Position numbers and translations under genes: made by a program | The notes under the pieces: generated by a model | What the model was told of the DNA's origin: nothing | Seen by the model: only the letters and a program-made list of their open reading frames with translations | Databases searched by the model: none | NCBI RefSeq assembly: GCF_000292345.1 | Contig: NZ_ALOU01000069.1 | Location: 61,009-125,008, forward strand | DNA length: 64,000 nucleotides | Direction of reading: 5' to 3' | Origin: Cupriavidus sp. BIS7 | Lineage (GTDB): Bacteria; Pseudomonadota; Gammaproteobacteria; Burkholderiales; Burkholderiaceae | Shown here: piece after piece, positions 52,053 to 60,933 of the stretch | Layout: each line of letters opens with the position of its first letter | Numbering within the stretch: position 1 is the stretch's first letter

Positions 52053-52486
52053 AGCGGAAGTTCGTCGAAGTACTGTTGCAGGATGATCCGGGCGGCCTCT
52101 GCATCGAGCGCGCCACGCTTGGCGCCCGCCATGGCGGCGGCACGCGACGTGTAGCGCTCGTCCACCCATTCCACGGGCAGGTTGAATCGTCCGTTCAACT
52201 GGTTGCCAAAGCGGCGCGCAAGCCGCATCGAGGCCTGTTCTTCGTCATCGGGGCCAGCTTCGGGGTTGACCGGCATGCCAACCACCAGGCGCACGGGCGA
52301 CCACTCGTGGATCAGCGCGCCAACGGCCTCGAAGCGGGCTTCGACCGTGACATTCGGAAGAATGGTGAGGGCAGTGGCTTGCCGGGTGATGAAATTTCCG
52401 AGTGCCACGCCGATTTTTTTCTCGCCATAGTCGAACGCGAGCACCGTGCCGTCGCGGGGCGTCTCGCGCCCCGTCTGATCAGGCAT
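52049..52486 (-). CDS. ruvX: Putative Holliday junction resolvase YqgF/RuvX
   Basis: A 145-residue RNase H-fold nuclease also implicated in 16S rRNA 5' maturation. Motifs: VLAFDYGEKKIGVALG with the first catalytic aspartate, LVVGMPVNPEA, WVDERYTSRAA with the acidic pair, and the C-terminal DAEAARIILQQYFD. ATG 52486 was chosen; it overlaps the end of yqgE by 8 bases. The yqgE-ruvX-pyrR-pyrB order is the standard betaproteobacterial arrangement. Confidence 0.93.
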   Translation of the reverse strand: MPDQTGRETPRDGTVLAFDYGEKKIGVALGNFITRQATALTILPNVTVEARFEAVGALIHEWSPVRLVVGMPVNPEAGPDDEEQASMRLARRFGNQLNGRFNLPVEWVDERYTSRAAAMAGAKRGALDAEAARIILQQYFDELPL

Positions 52487-53051
52487 GCCCCGCGTCGCCC
52501 GATAGCATCGATATGTCGATGCCGAGCAGGCGAATGGCCGCTGCAAAGCGCTCCTCGGGAGGCACGCTGAAGATGATTTCGGGATCGGCCTGGACAGTCA
52601 GCCAGCCGTTGCGGCTCAGCTCTTCCTCAAGCTGGCCGGCACCCCAGCCCGCGTAGCCGAGCGTGAGCAGGAAGCGATGCGGGCCGCTGCCGTTGGCCAC
52701 GGCCTCGAGCACGTCCTTGGAAGTGGTCATTTCCAGCCCGCCGGGCACCGCCAGCGACGACACATAGATGCCGACCGGGTCATGCAGCACAAAGCCGCGT
52801 TCGGTCTGCACCGGGCCGCCGAAGTAGACCGGCTGGTGGGCAACAGGCTGGATTTCGAGCTTGAGATCGATCTTGTCGAAGAGCGTGGCCATGTCGATGT
52901 CGATCGGCCGGTTGATCACCAGGCCGAGCGCGCCGCGCTCGTTATGCTCGCAAAGGTAGACAACGGAACCCGAAAAGGTCGGATCAGCCATGCCAGGCAT
53001 GGCAATCAGGAACTGATTGGTGAGATTGATTGGAGCTTCGGGTGTCGCCAT
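52479..53051 (-). CDS. yqgE: UPF0301 (YqgE/AlgH) family protein
   Basis: A 190-residue protein of unknown molecular function found next to ruvX in many proteobacteria. Typical segments: LTNQFLIAMPGMADPTFSGS, VVYLCEHNERGALGLVINRP, VYFGGPVQTERGFVLH, and LGYAGWGAGQLEEELSRNGW. ATG 53051 or the ATG three codons upstream (53060) could be used. It is the first gene of the ruvX-pyr transcript. Confidence 0.93.
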   Translation of the reverse strand: MATPEAPINLTNQFLIAMPGMADPTFSGSVVYLCEHNERGALGLVINRPIDIDMATLFDKIDLKLEIQPVAHQPVYFGGPVQTERGFVLHDPVGIYVSSLAVPGGLEMTTSKDVLEAVANGSGPHRFLLTLGYAGWGAGQLEEELSRNGWLTVQADPEIIFSVPPEERFAAAIRLLGIDISMLSGDAGHA

Positions 53052-53147
53052 GGCTTGCATTCTACCAAATCGCCGTACCGACTTCCCGTAAAACTTCTGT
53101 GTCCGACGGCATGCGGCGGCGCAACATTCCGCCCCAATCCAAAGCCC

Positions 53148-53855
53148 TCAGCCCTTCAGCGCGACCAGGTCTTCCGCCGTCAGCCAGCGCCACTCTCCCG
53201 GTCCCAGTGCGGGGTCCAGCACCAGACCGCCGATGGCGCTGCGGTGCAGCGCAGTCACATGATTGCCCGCCGCGGCCACCATGCGCTTGACCTGGTGATA
53301 CTTGCCCTGCAGCAGGGTCAAGCGCAGGCTGCGCTCGCCGGTGGCTTCGCAGGCATCGGCGGCAAGCGGAGCCGGCTCGTCATCGAGCTGGACGCCAGTG
53401 CAAAGCGCCTGCACCTGCTCTGGCGTTACGGGGTCGAAAGTCGTCACTTCGTAGATCTTCGGCACCTGCTTCTTGGGCGACGTCTGGGCGTGAATGAACT
53501 GGCCGTCGTCGGTCAGCAGCAACAGGCCGGTGGTGTCGTGATCGAGCCGGCCCACAGCCTGTACCTCGCGCTGGCGCAGCGGCACCGGCAGCAGGTTGTA
53601 GACGCTCGGATGGTGACGCGGGCGTTGCGAGCATTCGTAGCCGGTCGGCTTGTTCAGCATTACGTAGGCCTTGGTGCAGGCCAGCCACTCCTCGCCATCG
53701 ACGGTCAGCCGCAGGCCATCCACTTCGAAGCGCGCGCCCGGATCTTCGCAGAGCTCGCCGTTGACCTCCACGAGCCCCGCCGCTACGAGGTCGCCACAAT
53801 AGCGGCGCGTGCCGAAGCCTTGGGATTGCAGGATGCGGTCGAGTGTCGTGGCCAT
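53148..53855 (-). CDS. rsuA: 16S rRNA pseudouridine synthase (RsuA type)
   Basis: Isomerises U516 (E. coli numbering) of 16S rRNA. A 235-residue enzyme with an N-terminal S4-like RNA-binding part (TLDRILQSQGFGTRRYC, VNGELCEDPG), YVMLNKPTGYECS, the catalytic aspartate in VGRLDHDTTGLLLLTDDG, PKIYEV and the C-terminal QGKYHQVKRMVAAAGNHV. RluB/RluE-type paralogues share these motifs; the short length and S4 wording favour RsuA. Confidence 0.88.
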   Translation of the reverse strand: MATTLDRILQSQGFGTRRYCGDLVAAGLVEVNGELCEDPGARFEVDGLRLTVDGEEWLACTKAYVMLNKPTGYECSQRPRHHPSVYNLLPVPLRQREVQAVGRLDHDTTGLLLLTDDGQFIHAQTSPKKQVPKIYEVTTFDPVTPEQVQALCTGVQLDDEPAPLAADACEATGERSLRLTLLQGKYHQVKRMVAAAGNHVTALHRSAIGGLVLDPALGPGEWRWLTAEDLVALKG

Positions 53856-53922
53856 GGGGATGTCTGTCTGCTGCGTGAAGAAACCGTGAAAACTGCGGGA
53901 ATACTGGTAGCTATGTTAGGTT

Positions 53923-55482
53923 ATGGCGATGCTTGGATCACCTTTGCCTGCCCTGGAGACAACCGCCGCTACCACGCGACTGCCCTACCGGATCGCCCCG
54001 AATTTCGCGCGTGGCCTGGTCTGGTTCCGGCGCGACCTGCGCGCGGAAGACCACGCGGCGCTGCATTATGCCCTCAAGCACTGCCGGCAGGTATGGTGCG
54101 TGTTCGTGTTCGACCGGGAAATTCTCGATCCCCTGCTTGCACGCGGACTCCGGGCGGACCGTCGCGTCGAGTTCATCCTGCACTCTCTGGAGCCGCTGCG
54201 GCAGGCGCTGGGCGATGCGGGAGGCGGTCTGATCGTGATTGATGGCATCGCGCGTGACGCCATCCCCAAGCTGGCCGCTGACCTCGAAGTCGAAGCCGTT
54301 TTTGCGAACCATGACTATGAGCCGGCGGCCAACCAGCGCGACGCGGCGGTGCGACAGGCACTGGCCGCCGACGCCCGCGTGCTGTTCACGTTCAAGGATC
54401 AGGTCATCTTCGAGGCTGACGAAATCCTGACTGGCCAGCGCCGACCGTTCAGTGTCTTCACACCCTACGAGAATGCGTGGCTGCGCACGGTGCAGCCATT
54501 CGACCTGCGGCCGTACCCGATCGACAGTTACCTTGGCGCACTGGCGCCGATGCCCGGCCGGTACAAAAAACCGCTGCCAACACTGCCCGATCTGGGCTTC
54601 GCGGCCAGCAACCTGCATGAAATTGCGATGCCCACGGGAAGCGACGGCGCACGGGTGCTGTTCGATGAATTCATGCAACGCATCGGCGACTACGCCCGCC
54701 GGCGCGACATACCTGCGCTGCGGGGTCCGAGCTACCTGTCAGTGCACCTGCGCTTCGGCACGATCTCGATCCGCACGCTGGCCCGGGCCGCACATGACGC
54801 GATGCTGCGCGGCGGGGCCGACAGCGAAGGCGCGGCCGTGTGGCTATCCGAGCTAATCTGGCGCGACTTCTACTTCATGATCCTGCACCATCATCCGCGC
54901 GTGGCCGACGGCAAGTCGTTCCATCCCGAGTACGATGCGCTGCGCTGGATCACACCGGCGACTGGCGACAAATACTTCAAGGCCTGGTGCAACGCGCAGA
55001 CCGGCTATCCGCTGATCGATGCCGCGATGCTGCAGATCCGCCAGAGCGGCTACATGCACAACCGCCTGCGCATGGTAACGGCAAGCTTCCTCGTGAAAGA
55101 CCTGGGCGTGGACTGGCGCCGCGGCGAGCAGTACTTCGCCGATCAGCTCAACGATTTCGACTTCGCCGCCAATAACGGTGGCTGGCAATGGGCCGCATCG
55201 ACAGGCTGCGATGCGCAATCCTACTTCCGCATCTTCAACCCGGTCACGCAGTCAGAGAAATTCGATCCGCAAGGACGGTTCATCCGGAAGTACCTGCCGA
55301 CGTTGGCGGCGCTACCGGACAAATACATCCACGCACCGTGGACGGCGCCCGAGGACGTGCTGGCTGCGGCGGGGGTAAGGCTTGGGGAGAACTATCCGCG
55401 CCCGATCGTTCAACACAACGTGGCACGGAAGGAGACGCTGGAGAGGTATGCGACGGTGAAGGGCGGAATTGCCAAGGCATAG
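53923..55482 (+). CDS. phrB: Deoxyribodipyrimidine photo-lyase (class I)
   Basis: Repairs cyclobutane pyrimidine dimers with blue light. A 519-residue photolyase. The N-terminal antenna-binding domain starts at GLVWFRRDLRAEDH (about residue 31), a linker follows, then the FAD-binding domain with AVWLSELIWRDFYF, ARTGYPLIDAAM-like QTGYPLIDAAMLQI, GYMHNRLRMVTASFLVKDL, FAANNGGWQWAASTGCD and FRIFNPVTQSEKFDP. The N-terminal 30 residues are an extra Ala/Thr-rich stretch; a later start is possible, but the ATG at 53923 has a reasonable position. Confidence 0.94.
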   Translation: MAMLGSPLPALETTAATTRLPYRIAPNFARGLVWFRRDLRAEDHAALHYALKHCRQVWCVFVFDREILDPLLARGLRADRRVEFILHSLEPLRQALGDAGGGLIVIDGIARDAIPKLAADLEVEAVFANHDYEPAANQRDAAVRQALAADARVLFTFKDQVIFEADEILTGQRRPFSVFTPYENAWLRTVQPFDLRPYPIDSYLGALAPMPGRYKKPLPTLPDLGFAASNLHEIAMPTGSDGARVLFDEFMQRIGDYARRRDIPALRGPSYLSVHLRFGTISIRTLARAAHDAMLRGGADSEGAAVWLSELIWRDFYFMILHHHPRVADGKSFHPEYDALRWITPATGDKYFKAWCNAQTGYPLIDAAMLQIRQSGYMHNRLRMVTASFLVKDLGVDWRRGEQYFADQLNDFDFAANNGGWQWAASTGCDAQSYFRIFNPVTQSEKFDPQGRFIRKYLPTLAALPDKYIHAPWTAPEDVLAAAGVRLGENYPRPIVQHNVARKETLERYATVKGGIAKA

Positions 55483-55542
55483 CCGCCCGAGGCAGCCGCC
55501 TACTCGCGCTGGAGGAGGCGCCGTAAATGCATCGGGGAGGTC

Positions 55543-55565
55543 GTGCGGGCAGAAACCTCCCGCAC
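55543..55565. terminator. Hairpin between phrB and the converging oxygenase gene
   Basis: Stem GTGCGGG with CCCGCAC around a 9-base loop, nine bases before the end of the oxygenase gene. No T run, so a terminator role is only suggested by the convergent position. Confidence 0.3.
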
Positions 55566-55573
55566 TCTCCGTG

Positions 55574-56389
55574 CTAGTCCTTCTTATTCGCCTGGTCCTT
55601 GCCACGGCCGTACTTCAGGACTTTCGAAACGGTATTGCGCAGCGCGTTGTCCACTACACCAATAGCTCGCTTGCCCGCCTCCTCTGGACGGCCGGTAAAC
55701 GACGTCACATGGAAATACTCGCTATCGTCCGGGGAGACCGTCGAAAAGAAGTAGTTCGATACACAGCAACGCGGCGCATCAATTTGCACCGGGCTGACGG
55801 AGTGCCAGGAATCCTTGTTAGTTTCCATCACCACCAGACGATTGAACTTGCAGGTCAGCGTCTTCGGTACCTTGCAGTCGTCATCCCACAATTCAAAGTT
55901 GCCACCATTTTCGAGCTTCCAGTCCGGCGAGACGTAGTAGAGCAGATTCAAACGTCGGTAGCGGTCACGTTTGGCGTCGTGACTGTTGTCGATATGAGGA
56001 TTCAGGAAATCCCCCTTGAACATCATCGACAGGCCGCCGGCGTACAGGCTGGGATCAGGTTCAATTTGAGCAAATTCCACGATATCCGAAACCTTCTGCA
56101 CGGTTTCAGGATCCTGGAATGCATAGGTGATATCGCCGAGAATCGGGGCGTACTGATCCAGATGCGCCGAGGTGCGCTTTTTCTCGCGAAACGATTCGCG
56201 ATTAAAGAAACCATTCGCATCCTTCGGAAAGGCATCGAAAATGGCCTTGGCAACTTCGACCGGCAAGAAGTCGTCCACAATGAAGTGACGCGTACGCGTG
56301 CCAGTCGGATTATTCCATTGCTCCTTGATGCTCGCTTCCTGTTCGCTCAGCTTATTGATAATGAGCTTTATCAGCGTCGTCTTATCCAT
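55574..56389 (-). CDS. 2-oxoglutarate/Fe(II)-dependent oxygenase, second copy of the type
   Basis: A 271-residue soluble dioxygenase. Iron ligands H132 and D134 (PHIDNSHDA) and H196 (DSWHSVSP); 2-oxoglutarate-binding R207 (APRCCVSNYFFS). Core strands LNLLYYVSPDW and NGGNFELWDDD. It shares layout and several segments with the enzyme at 9889-10743 (FIVDDFLP versus HIVLDDFLP; the DW...GG..ELWD block), so both belong to the same prolyl-4-hydroxylase-like group, but they are diverged. It stands alone between phrB and hemY; substrate unknown. GC and codon use are less extreme than in the neighbours, suggesting acquisition. Confidence 0.85.
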   Translation of the reverse strand: MDKTTLIKLIINKLSEQEASIKEQWNNPTGTRTRHFIVDDFLPVEVAKAIFDAFPKDANGFFNRESFREKKRTSAHLDQYAPILGDITYAFQDPETVQKVSDIVEFAQIEPDPSLYAGGLSMMFKGDFLNPHIDNSHDAKRDRYRRLNLLYYVSPDWKLENGGNFELWDDDCKVPKTLTCKFNRLVVMETNKDSWHSVSPVQIDAPRCCVSNYFFSTVSPDDSEYFHVTSFTGRPEEAGKRAIGVVDNALRNTVSKVLKYGRGKDQANKKD

Positions 56390-56504
56390 TGCGGCCTACC
56401 TCCAATCGAATGTATGGGCGGAAGTATGCCAGACCTCATCGGACGGACTGAAGTAAATGCTTCGGACATGATGCATAAGACGCCGAACGATCACGGTTAA
56501 TGCC

Positions 56505-57695
56505 TCACGCCGCCAGCATCGCACTCTCGCGGTAATGCCGCTGCGCGTCCTCGGCCCGGTCGGTCTCTTCAAAGAGCCGGGCCAGCGCAAGATGCGCGCG
56601 AATGCAGATGCGGCGCTGGCTGTCGCGGTCCGCGTACTTCAGGGTTCGTTCGAAATTCGACTGCGCCTTGCCCCATAGCTGCTCGCCCAGGCACAGCACG
56701 CCGAGCGTGTAGTACAGGTCGGCGTCGGTCGGATGGTCGACCAGCCATTTCTCGGCCTGCTGGATTTGAGGCACGGCCTTGCCCGGTTCCGCGCAGTCGG
56801 CGTAGCGCTGGACCAGGCGGCTGTCCCAGTTTTCCTTCAGCGCTTCCTCGACGATGCGGCGTGCTTCGTTCTGCTTGCCGAGCGCAGAGAAATACCGCGC
56901 ACCCAGTTCAGCAATGCGCACGGCATGGCGTTCGTCGGCCGACAGCGAGCGCCAGAAGTGGTACAGGCCCTCGGCGTCGTGGCGGCGCTCCTCGAGCATT
57001 GCTTCCACGGCCATCTGCTTCAGGCGCAGCGCCAGTACCGGATGCAGTGCGTTGCGCTTTTCGAGCGAGCGCGCCAGGCGCAAGACTTCGCCCCAGTTCT
57101 TCAGATGCTGGTGCGCACGCAGCGCAATCCGCTGCACATGGATCTGGCGCCCGCCCTTTTCCTGCAACTGGGCAATCGTCGCCAGCGCACCTTCGGCGTC
57201 GCGCGCATCCACTAGAAGTTCAGCCATCGAAACCAGCCGCGCCTGTTCGCGCTCGGGGTCGGTGACCTGGGACATCCACGCATCGCGCCGTTCGGATTCC
57301 TGCATCCGGTGCGCGGCGCGCGCGCCCACCAGGGCCGCGGTCTGCGCCTGTTCGGGCCAGGCCTGGGCTTCGCGTGCGGCGCGCTCGGCGCGGGCGAAAC
57401 GTCCGGCGAACAAGTTCTCGATCGACTCGCGCAGCGCAGCCTGCGCCTTGCTCATGCGGCTGCGCTCGCGATACGCGGCGGCACGGCGCGGCATTTCCGA
57501 CAGGTGCCGAACTGTCGACAGGACTGTCCAGACGGCAAAGAAGGCCAGCAGCAGCAATGCCAGCGTCAGGTTCAGCGACATTTCCACCCGATACGGTGGA
57601 TAGAACAGCACCACGTTGCTCTGGTTGAACTGCGTGAACAGTGCCAGGCCGACGGCGCCGCCGAACAGTACGGCTACCCAGAAAAGCAGTCGCAT
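56505..57695 (-). CDS. hemY: HemY: heme-cluster membrane protein with TPR repeats
   Basis: A 396-residue inner-membrane protein encoded in proteobacterial heme clusters; exact biochemical role not established. Two N-terminal hydrophobic segments (about 1-20 and 41-60) form the HemY_N domain (MRLLFWVAVLFGGAVGLALF). The remainder is helical TPR-like repeats facing the periplasm or cytoplasm (LYYTLGVLCLGEQLWGKAQS, RAHLALARLFEETDRAEDAQ). ATG 57695 was chosen; it starts 5 bases after the hemDX stop. Not related to the protoporphyrinogen oxidase that has the same symbol in Bacillus. Confidence 0.9.
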   Translation of the reverse strand: MRLLFWVAVLFGGAVGLALFTQFNQSNVVLFYPPYRVEMSLNLTLALLLLAFFAVWTVLSTVRHLSEMPRRAAAYRERSRMSKAQAALRESIENLFAGRFARAERAAREAQAWPEQAQTAALVGARAAHRMQESERRDAWMSQVTDPEREQARLVSMAELLVDARDAEGALATIAQLQEKGGRQIHVQRIALRAHQHLKNWGEVLRLARSLEKRNALHPVLALRLKQMAVEAMLEERRHDAEGLYHFWRSLSADERHAVRIAELGARYFSALGKQNEARRIVEEALKENWDSRLVQRYADCAEPGKAVPQIQQAEKWLVDHPTDADLYYTLGVLCLGEQLWGKAQSNFERTLKYADRDSQRRICIRAHLALARLFEETDRAEDAQRHYRESAMLAA

Positions 57696-57700
57696 GGCGG

Positions 57701-59794
57701 CTACTCCTTCTTCAGGTCGCGCAACGCGCCGAGGCTCTCGGCCATCGTCGGCAGCGACACCGACACGGCGCTGGCCTGAGCCTGCTTGAGCAGCGTCAGC
57801 ACGCCCTGCACGCGGCGCGAACGGGTGTCGCAATAGCGCGCGATCATCCCCTGCGCGGCGGCCAGGTCGTTGCGAAATACCGGCTCGTTGCGGGACAGCA
57901 GCGCCAGGCGTGCATTGAGCAGGCGCAGCTTGACGTTCTCGCGCAGGAACCAGCCCTGGTCGCCCGAGAGCAGCAGCGCGTTGGTGTCGTCGACCTTGCG
58001 CACGCGGATTACCTGACCGAGTTCATCGAGCACGTAAGTCCACAGGCGCGAAACGACATTGCCGCCCGCTGCTGCCGCGGACGCGGCCGCCGGTGCCGAA
58101 GCGCCCTTCGCGGCGCCTTGCGCGGGCTTGCCGCCCTCGCCCGGCGTGCGATCAAGCATGCGTTCGCCGGACAGCAGCGGCAGCGCGTCGACCTGGTTGA
58201 TCGCTTCATCGAGCTTGATCGCGGCACCGGTCAGGTCGGTATCGGGCACGGCCTTCATGCGGCCGATATCGCGTGCAATGGCACGGCGAAGCTGGTTGTA
58301 CTGCGGCTTGTCCGCGCGCGCCAGACGCGCATCGGCGCTTTGCAACGCAGCCAGCGCCACCTGCACGCTGCCGGTCAGTTGCAATTGTTGTCCGGCGTTG
58401 GTCAGCAGTTGCTGGATCTCGGCGATCTCCCAGTCGTCACGGTTGCGCATCAAGTCCTGGTAAACCTGTTCGAGCGTCCCCTGCTTTTCGCGCGTCTCGG
58501 TCACCTGGCCGTCGAGCGCGCCGACCTTGCCCTGCAGTTCCTTGACCGTCTCCTGCGCATTGCGCGACAGGACGCGCGTTTCCTGCACCAGCGCGTCGTT
58601 GCTCTGCTGCCGGCGTGCGAGTTCCTGGGTCAGATGCTCGACCCGCAACTGCAGCCACCAGAAGCCGCCTGCAATGGCCAGCACCAGCACGGCCACCAGC
58701 AACCACCAGGGATTCATGCGGCGCGCAGGCGTTGCAAAGGCGCCAGGCATGGTTGACGTACCGGCGCTACCGGACGGATTCGACGAGGGGGACGTGGTGT
58801 CTGTCGTCACGCGTTCGACTTTCGTTGACGTTGGTTCTGTGGCTTCCGCCGGGGCCGCCATTGGCACCGGTTCGGCCCGCACTGGTGCTGGCGCCGGCAC
58901 CGGTACTGGCGATGCGGATGCCGGCGCCGGTGTGGCCGGCCCGGCATAAGCATCGCCCCATTGCGCGCATGCCGCCAGCAGTCCGGCATCGCCGGGCGCG
59001 GCGGGCAACACATTGGCAAATCCAAGTGCCTGAGCCTGCGCGGCAATTCTCGCATGCGGCGCGATGCACTGCATCTGCTTCAGGCGTTCGTGTTCGCGAG
59101 GCGACAGGTGCAGGCGAGCCAGTGCATCGAGGTTGCGCACTGCCTCCGAACTGGTTAGCAACCATGCGTACGGTGGCGCTTCGGCCTTGAGGCTGTCGCG
59201 CACGGCTTGCCATTGCATGGTAGTGGGCTCAGGCAGCGTGCGGCTATAGGCTTCCACGGCATCGACGGTTGCGCCCGCTTCGCGCAGGCGATCGGCCAGC
59301 CATTCGCGCCCGCCGCTGCCGCGGACGATCAGTACCTTGCGGCCAGCGAACGCTCCGGGAGACGTGTCGAGCTCCGACCAGAGCGCCTCGGAATCGAATC
59401 GCGCGGCTTCGCCGCCAGACTCGCCGCCCTGCGCACCTGCGGGAGCAATCACGCGATACGCGGGCGGTGCGATGCCGCGATCGGCCAGCGCCGTCACGCT
59501 CGACGGCCCGACCACCGCGACGGCAATACCTGCCGGCCATTGGGCGCCGCCGTGAGCGTTCTGCACCTGGGCTAGAGCATCCAGCCCGTGGCACACCGCG
59601 TTCGGGCTCACGAAAACAGCCAGGGCGTAGTCGTCGAGCCGGGCGAGCGCGGCGCGCAGCGGCGTGTCATCCGCGGCCGGCCCGATCGCCAGCAGCGGGA
59701 AGCCGAGCACGTCGAGACCGGCGGCCTGCAACGCCTCGGTCAATTGCCGGGACTGCCCGGCGGGTCGCGTTACTACGACGGTCGGGCGAGGCAT
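57701..59794 (-). CDS. hemDX: Fused uroporphyrinogen-III synthase / HemX-type membrane protein
   Basis: A 697-residue fusion. Residues about 1-260 are HemD, which cyclises hydroxymethylbilane with ring D inversion (TVVVTRPAGQSRQLTEAL, VFVSPNAV, WLLTSSEAVRNLDAL). Residues about 285-355 are a Pro/Ala/Thr-rich linker. A single membrane segment follows at about 362-382, then a coiled-coil stretch (about 385-460, ARRQQSNDALVQETR) and the HemX domain ending LPTMAESLGALRDLKKE. ATG 59794 was chosen; the frame extends 34 codons into hemC. The hemC-hemDX-hemY order implies one operon for tetrapyrrole synthesis. The HemX part is thought to be structural or regulatory. Confidence 0.9.
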   Translation of the reverse strand: MPRPTVVVTRPAGQSRQLTEALQAAGLDVLGFPLLAIGPAADDTPLRAALARLDDYALAVFVSPNAVCHGLDALAQVQNAHGGAQWPAGIAVAVVGPSSVTALADRGIAPPAYRVIAPAGAQGGESGGEAARFDSEALWSELDTSPGAFAGRKVLIVRGSGGREWLADRLREAGATVDAVEAYSRTLPEPTTMQWQAVRDSLKAEAPPYAWLLTSSEAVRNLDALARLHLSPREHERLKQMQCIAPHARIAAQAQALGFANVLPAAPGDAGLLAACAQWGDAYAGPATPAPASASPVPVPAPAPVRAEPVPMAAPAEATEPTSTKVERVTTDTTSPSSNPSGSAGTSTMPGAFATPARRMNPWWLLVAVLVLAIAGGFWWLQLRVEHLTQELARRQQSNDALVQETRVLSRNAQETVKELQGKVGALDGQVTETREKQGTLEQVYQDLMRNRDDWEIAEIQQLLTNAGQQLQLTGSVQVALAALQSADARLARADKPQYNQLRRAIARDIGRMKAVPDTDLTGAAIKLDEAINQVDALPLLSGERMLDRTPGEGGKPAQGAAKGASAPAAASAAAAGGNVVSRLWTYVLDELGQVIRVRKVDDTNALLLSGDQGWFLRENVKLRLLNARLALLSRNEPVFRNDLAAAQGMIARYCDTRSRRVQGVLTLLKQAQASAVSVSLPTMAESLGALRDLKKE

Positions 59795-59804
59795 CGCAGG
59801 TTCC

Positions 59805-60809
59805 TCAGGCAGGTCCGGCGGTGGAATCCGTGGAAAGCGCGGCAAGAACGCTGTCGGCGCCCTGGGCCAGCAGGTCGCCGGCAACCGCGGCGCCAAGCGC
59901 TTCGGCGTCCGCTACCGTGGCAGCAAGTGCGGTGGCATGGGCGCGGATACTGCGCGAGCCGTCTGGCAGCGCCACGAAGGCATCAAGTTGGAGGTCGCTG
60001 CCGCGCCAAAGCGCATGTGCAGCAAGAGGAACCTGACAGGAACCACCCAGGCGGCGCGACACGGCGCGCTCGGCGGATACCGCCAGCAGCGTCGGCTGAT
60101 CATTCAGTGGCGCCAGCCATTCGGCCAGTTCGGGTCGATCCGAACGGATCTCAATGCCCAGCGCGCCCTGCCCGGCTGCGGGCAGCGAGCTTTCAGGTTC
60201 AATCAGTGCGCGGATGCGGTCGCCGAGGCCAAGCCGCTTGAGTCCGGCGGCGGCCAGGATGATCGCACCGTATTCACCGCGATCCAGCTTGCCCAGGCGA
60301 GTATCGAGGTTGCCGCGCAGCGGCCGGATTACCAGATGCGGATAGCGGCTGCGCAGTGCGGCTTCGCGGCGCAGGCTCGACGTACCCACCACGGTGCCGG
60401 CCGGCATCTCGTCAAGCGACGCAAACTGTGCAGAAACCAGTGCGTCGCGCGGATCTTCGCGCTCCATCACGGCCGTCAGCGCGAAGCCTTCGGGCAGTTC
60501 CATCGGCACGTCCTTGAGCGAGTGCACGGCCAGATCGGCACGACCCTCGGCCATGGCCACCTCAAGCTCCTTCACGAACAGGCCCTTGCCGCCTACCTTT
60601 GACAAGGTCTTATCGAGAATTTGATCACCCCTTGTCGTCATTCCGAGAATGGACACGTCGCACGAGGGATAGTATTGTTGCAACGCAGCACGAACATGTT
60701 CAGCCTGCCACATCGCCAGCCGACTTTCGCGCGACGCGATGACCAGCTTTTGTGGCAGGCTGCGTGATACTGCAGCGGACGAAGAAGACGGATTGGCGGG
60801 TGCTTGCAT
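59805..60809 (-). CDS. hemC: Porphobilinogen deaminase (hydroxymethylbilane synthase)
   Basis: Polymerises four porphobilinogens into hydroxymethylbilane. A 334-residue enzyme with VIASRESRLAMWQAEHV, the GTSSLRREAALR segment, the catalytic aspartate region LAVHSLKDVPMELP and the dipyrromethane cofactor-binding cysteine in GGSCQVPLAAHA. The first 20 residues (ANPSSSSAAVSRSL) are an extra Ser/Ala-rich stretch. It is divergent from ppc across 124 bases and begins the hemC-hemDX-hemY operon. Confidence 0.95.
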   Translation of the reverse strand: MQAPANPSSSSAAVSRSLPQKLVIASRESRLAMWQAEHVRAALQQYYPSCDVSILGMTTRGDQILDKTLSKVGGKGLFVKELEVAMAEGRADLAVHSLKDVPMELPEGFALTAVMEREDPRDALVSAQFASLDEMPAGTVVGTSSLRREAALRSRYPHLVIRPLRGNLDTRLGKLDRGEYGAIILAAAGLKRLGLGDRIRALIEPESSLPAAGQGALGIEIRSDRPELAEWLAPLNDQPTLLAVSAERAVSRRLGGSCQVPLAAHALWRGSDLQLDAFVALPDGSRSIRAHATALAATVADAEALGAAVAGDLLAQGADSVLAALSTDSTAGPA

Positions 60810-60871
60810 GCGCGCATGTTAGCACGCAGCCCGGTGGCCTCAGGCCCCTGATTGGCCGCAAAAGTACGAAC

Positions 60872-60903
60872 CGGCAAGGCCTTGCCGCCGGTCAACATAT
60901 AAA
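60872..60903 (+). promoter_or_regulatory. Palindrome and -10 box in front of ppc
   Basis: Perfect 16-base palindrome CGGCAAGGCCTTGCCG at 60872-60887, lying where the -35 region of a promoter with the -10 box TATAAA (60898-60903) would be. Candidate operator controlling ppc, or the divergent hemC, or both. No regulator can be assigned. Confidence 0.45.
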
Positions 60904-60933
60904 AGCTACGAAGAGATAGAGAGGAGATTGTTG

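Noticed and set aside
52677..54242. 521-codon open frame on the plus strand
   Set aside because: Runs antisense to yqgE and rsuA and out of frame with phrB; no domain recognisable.
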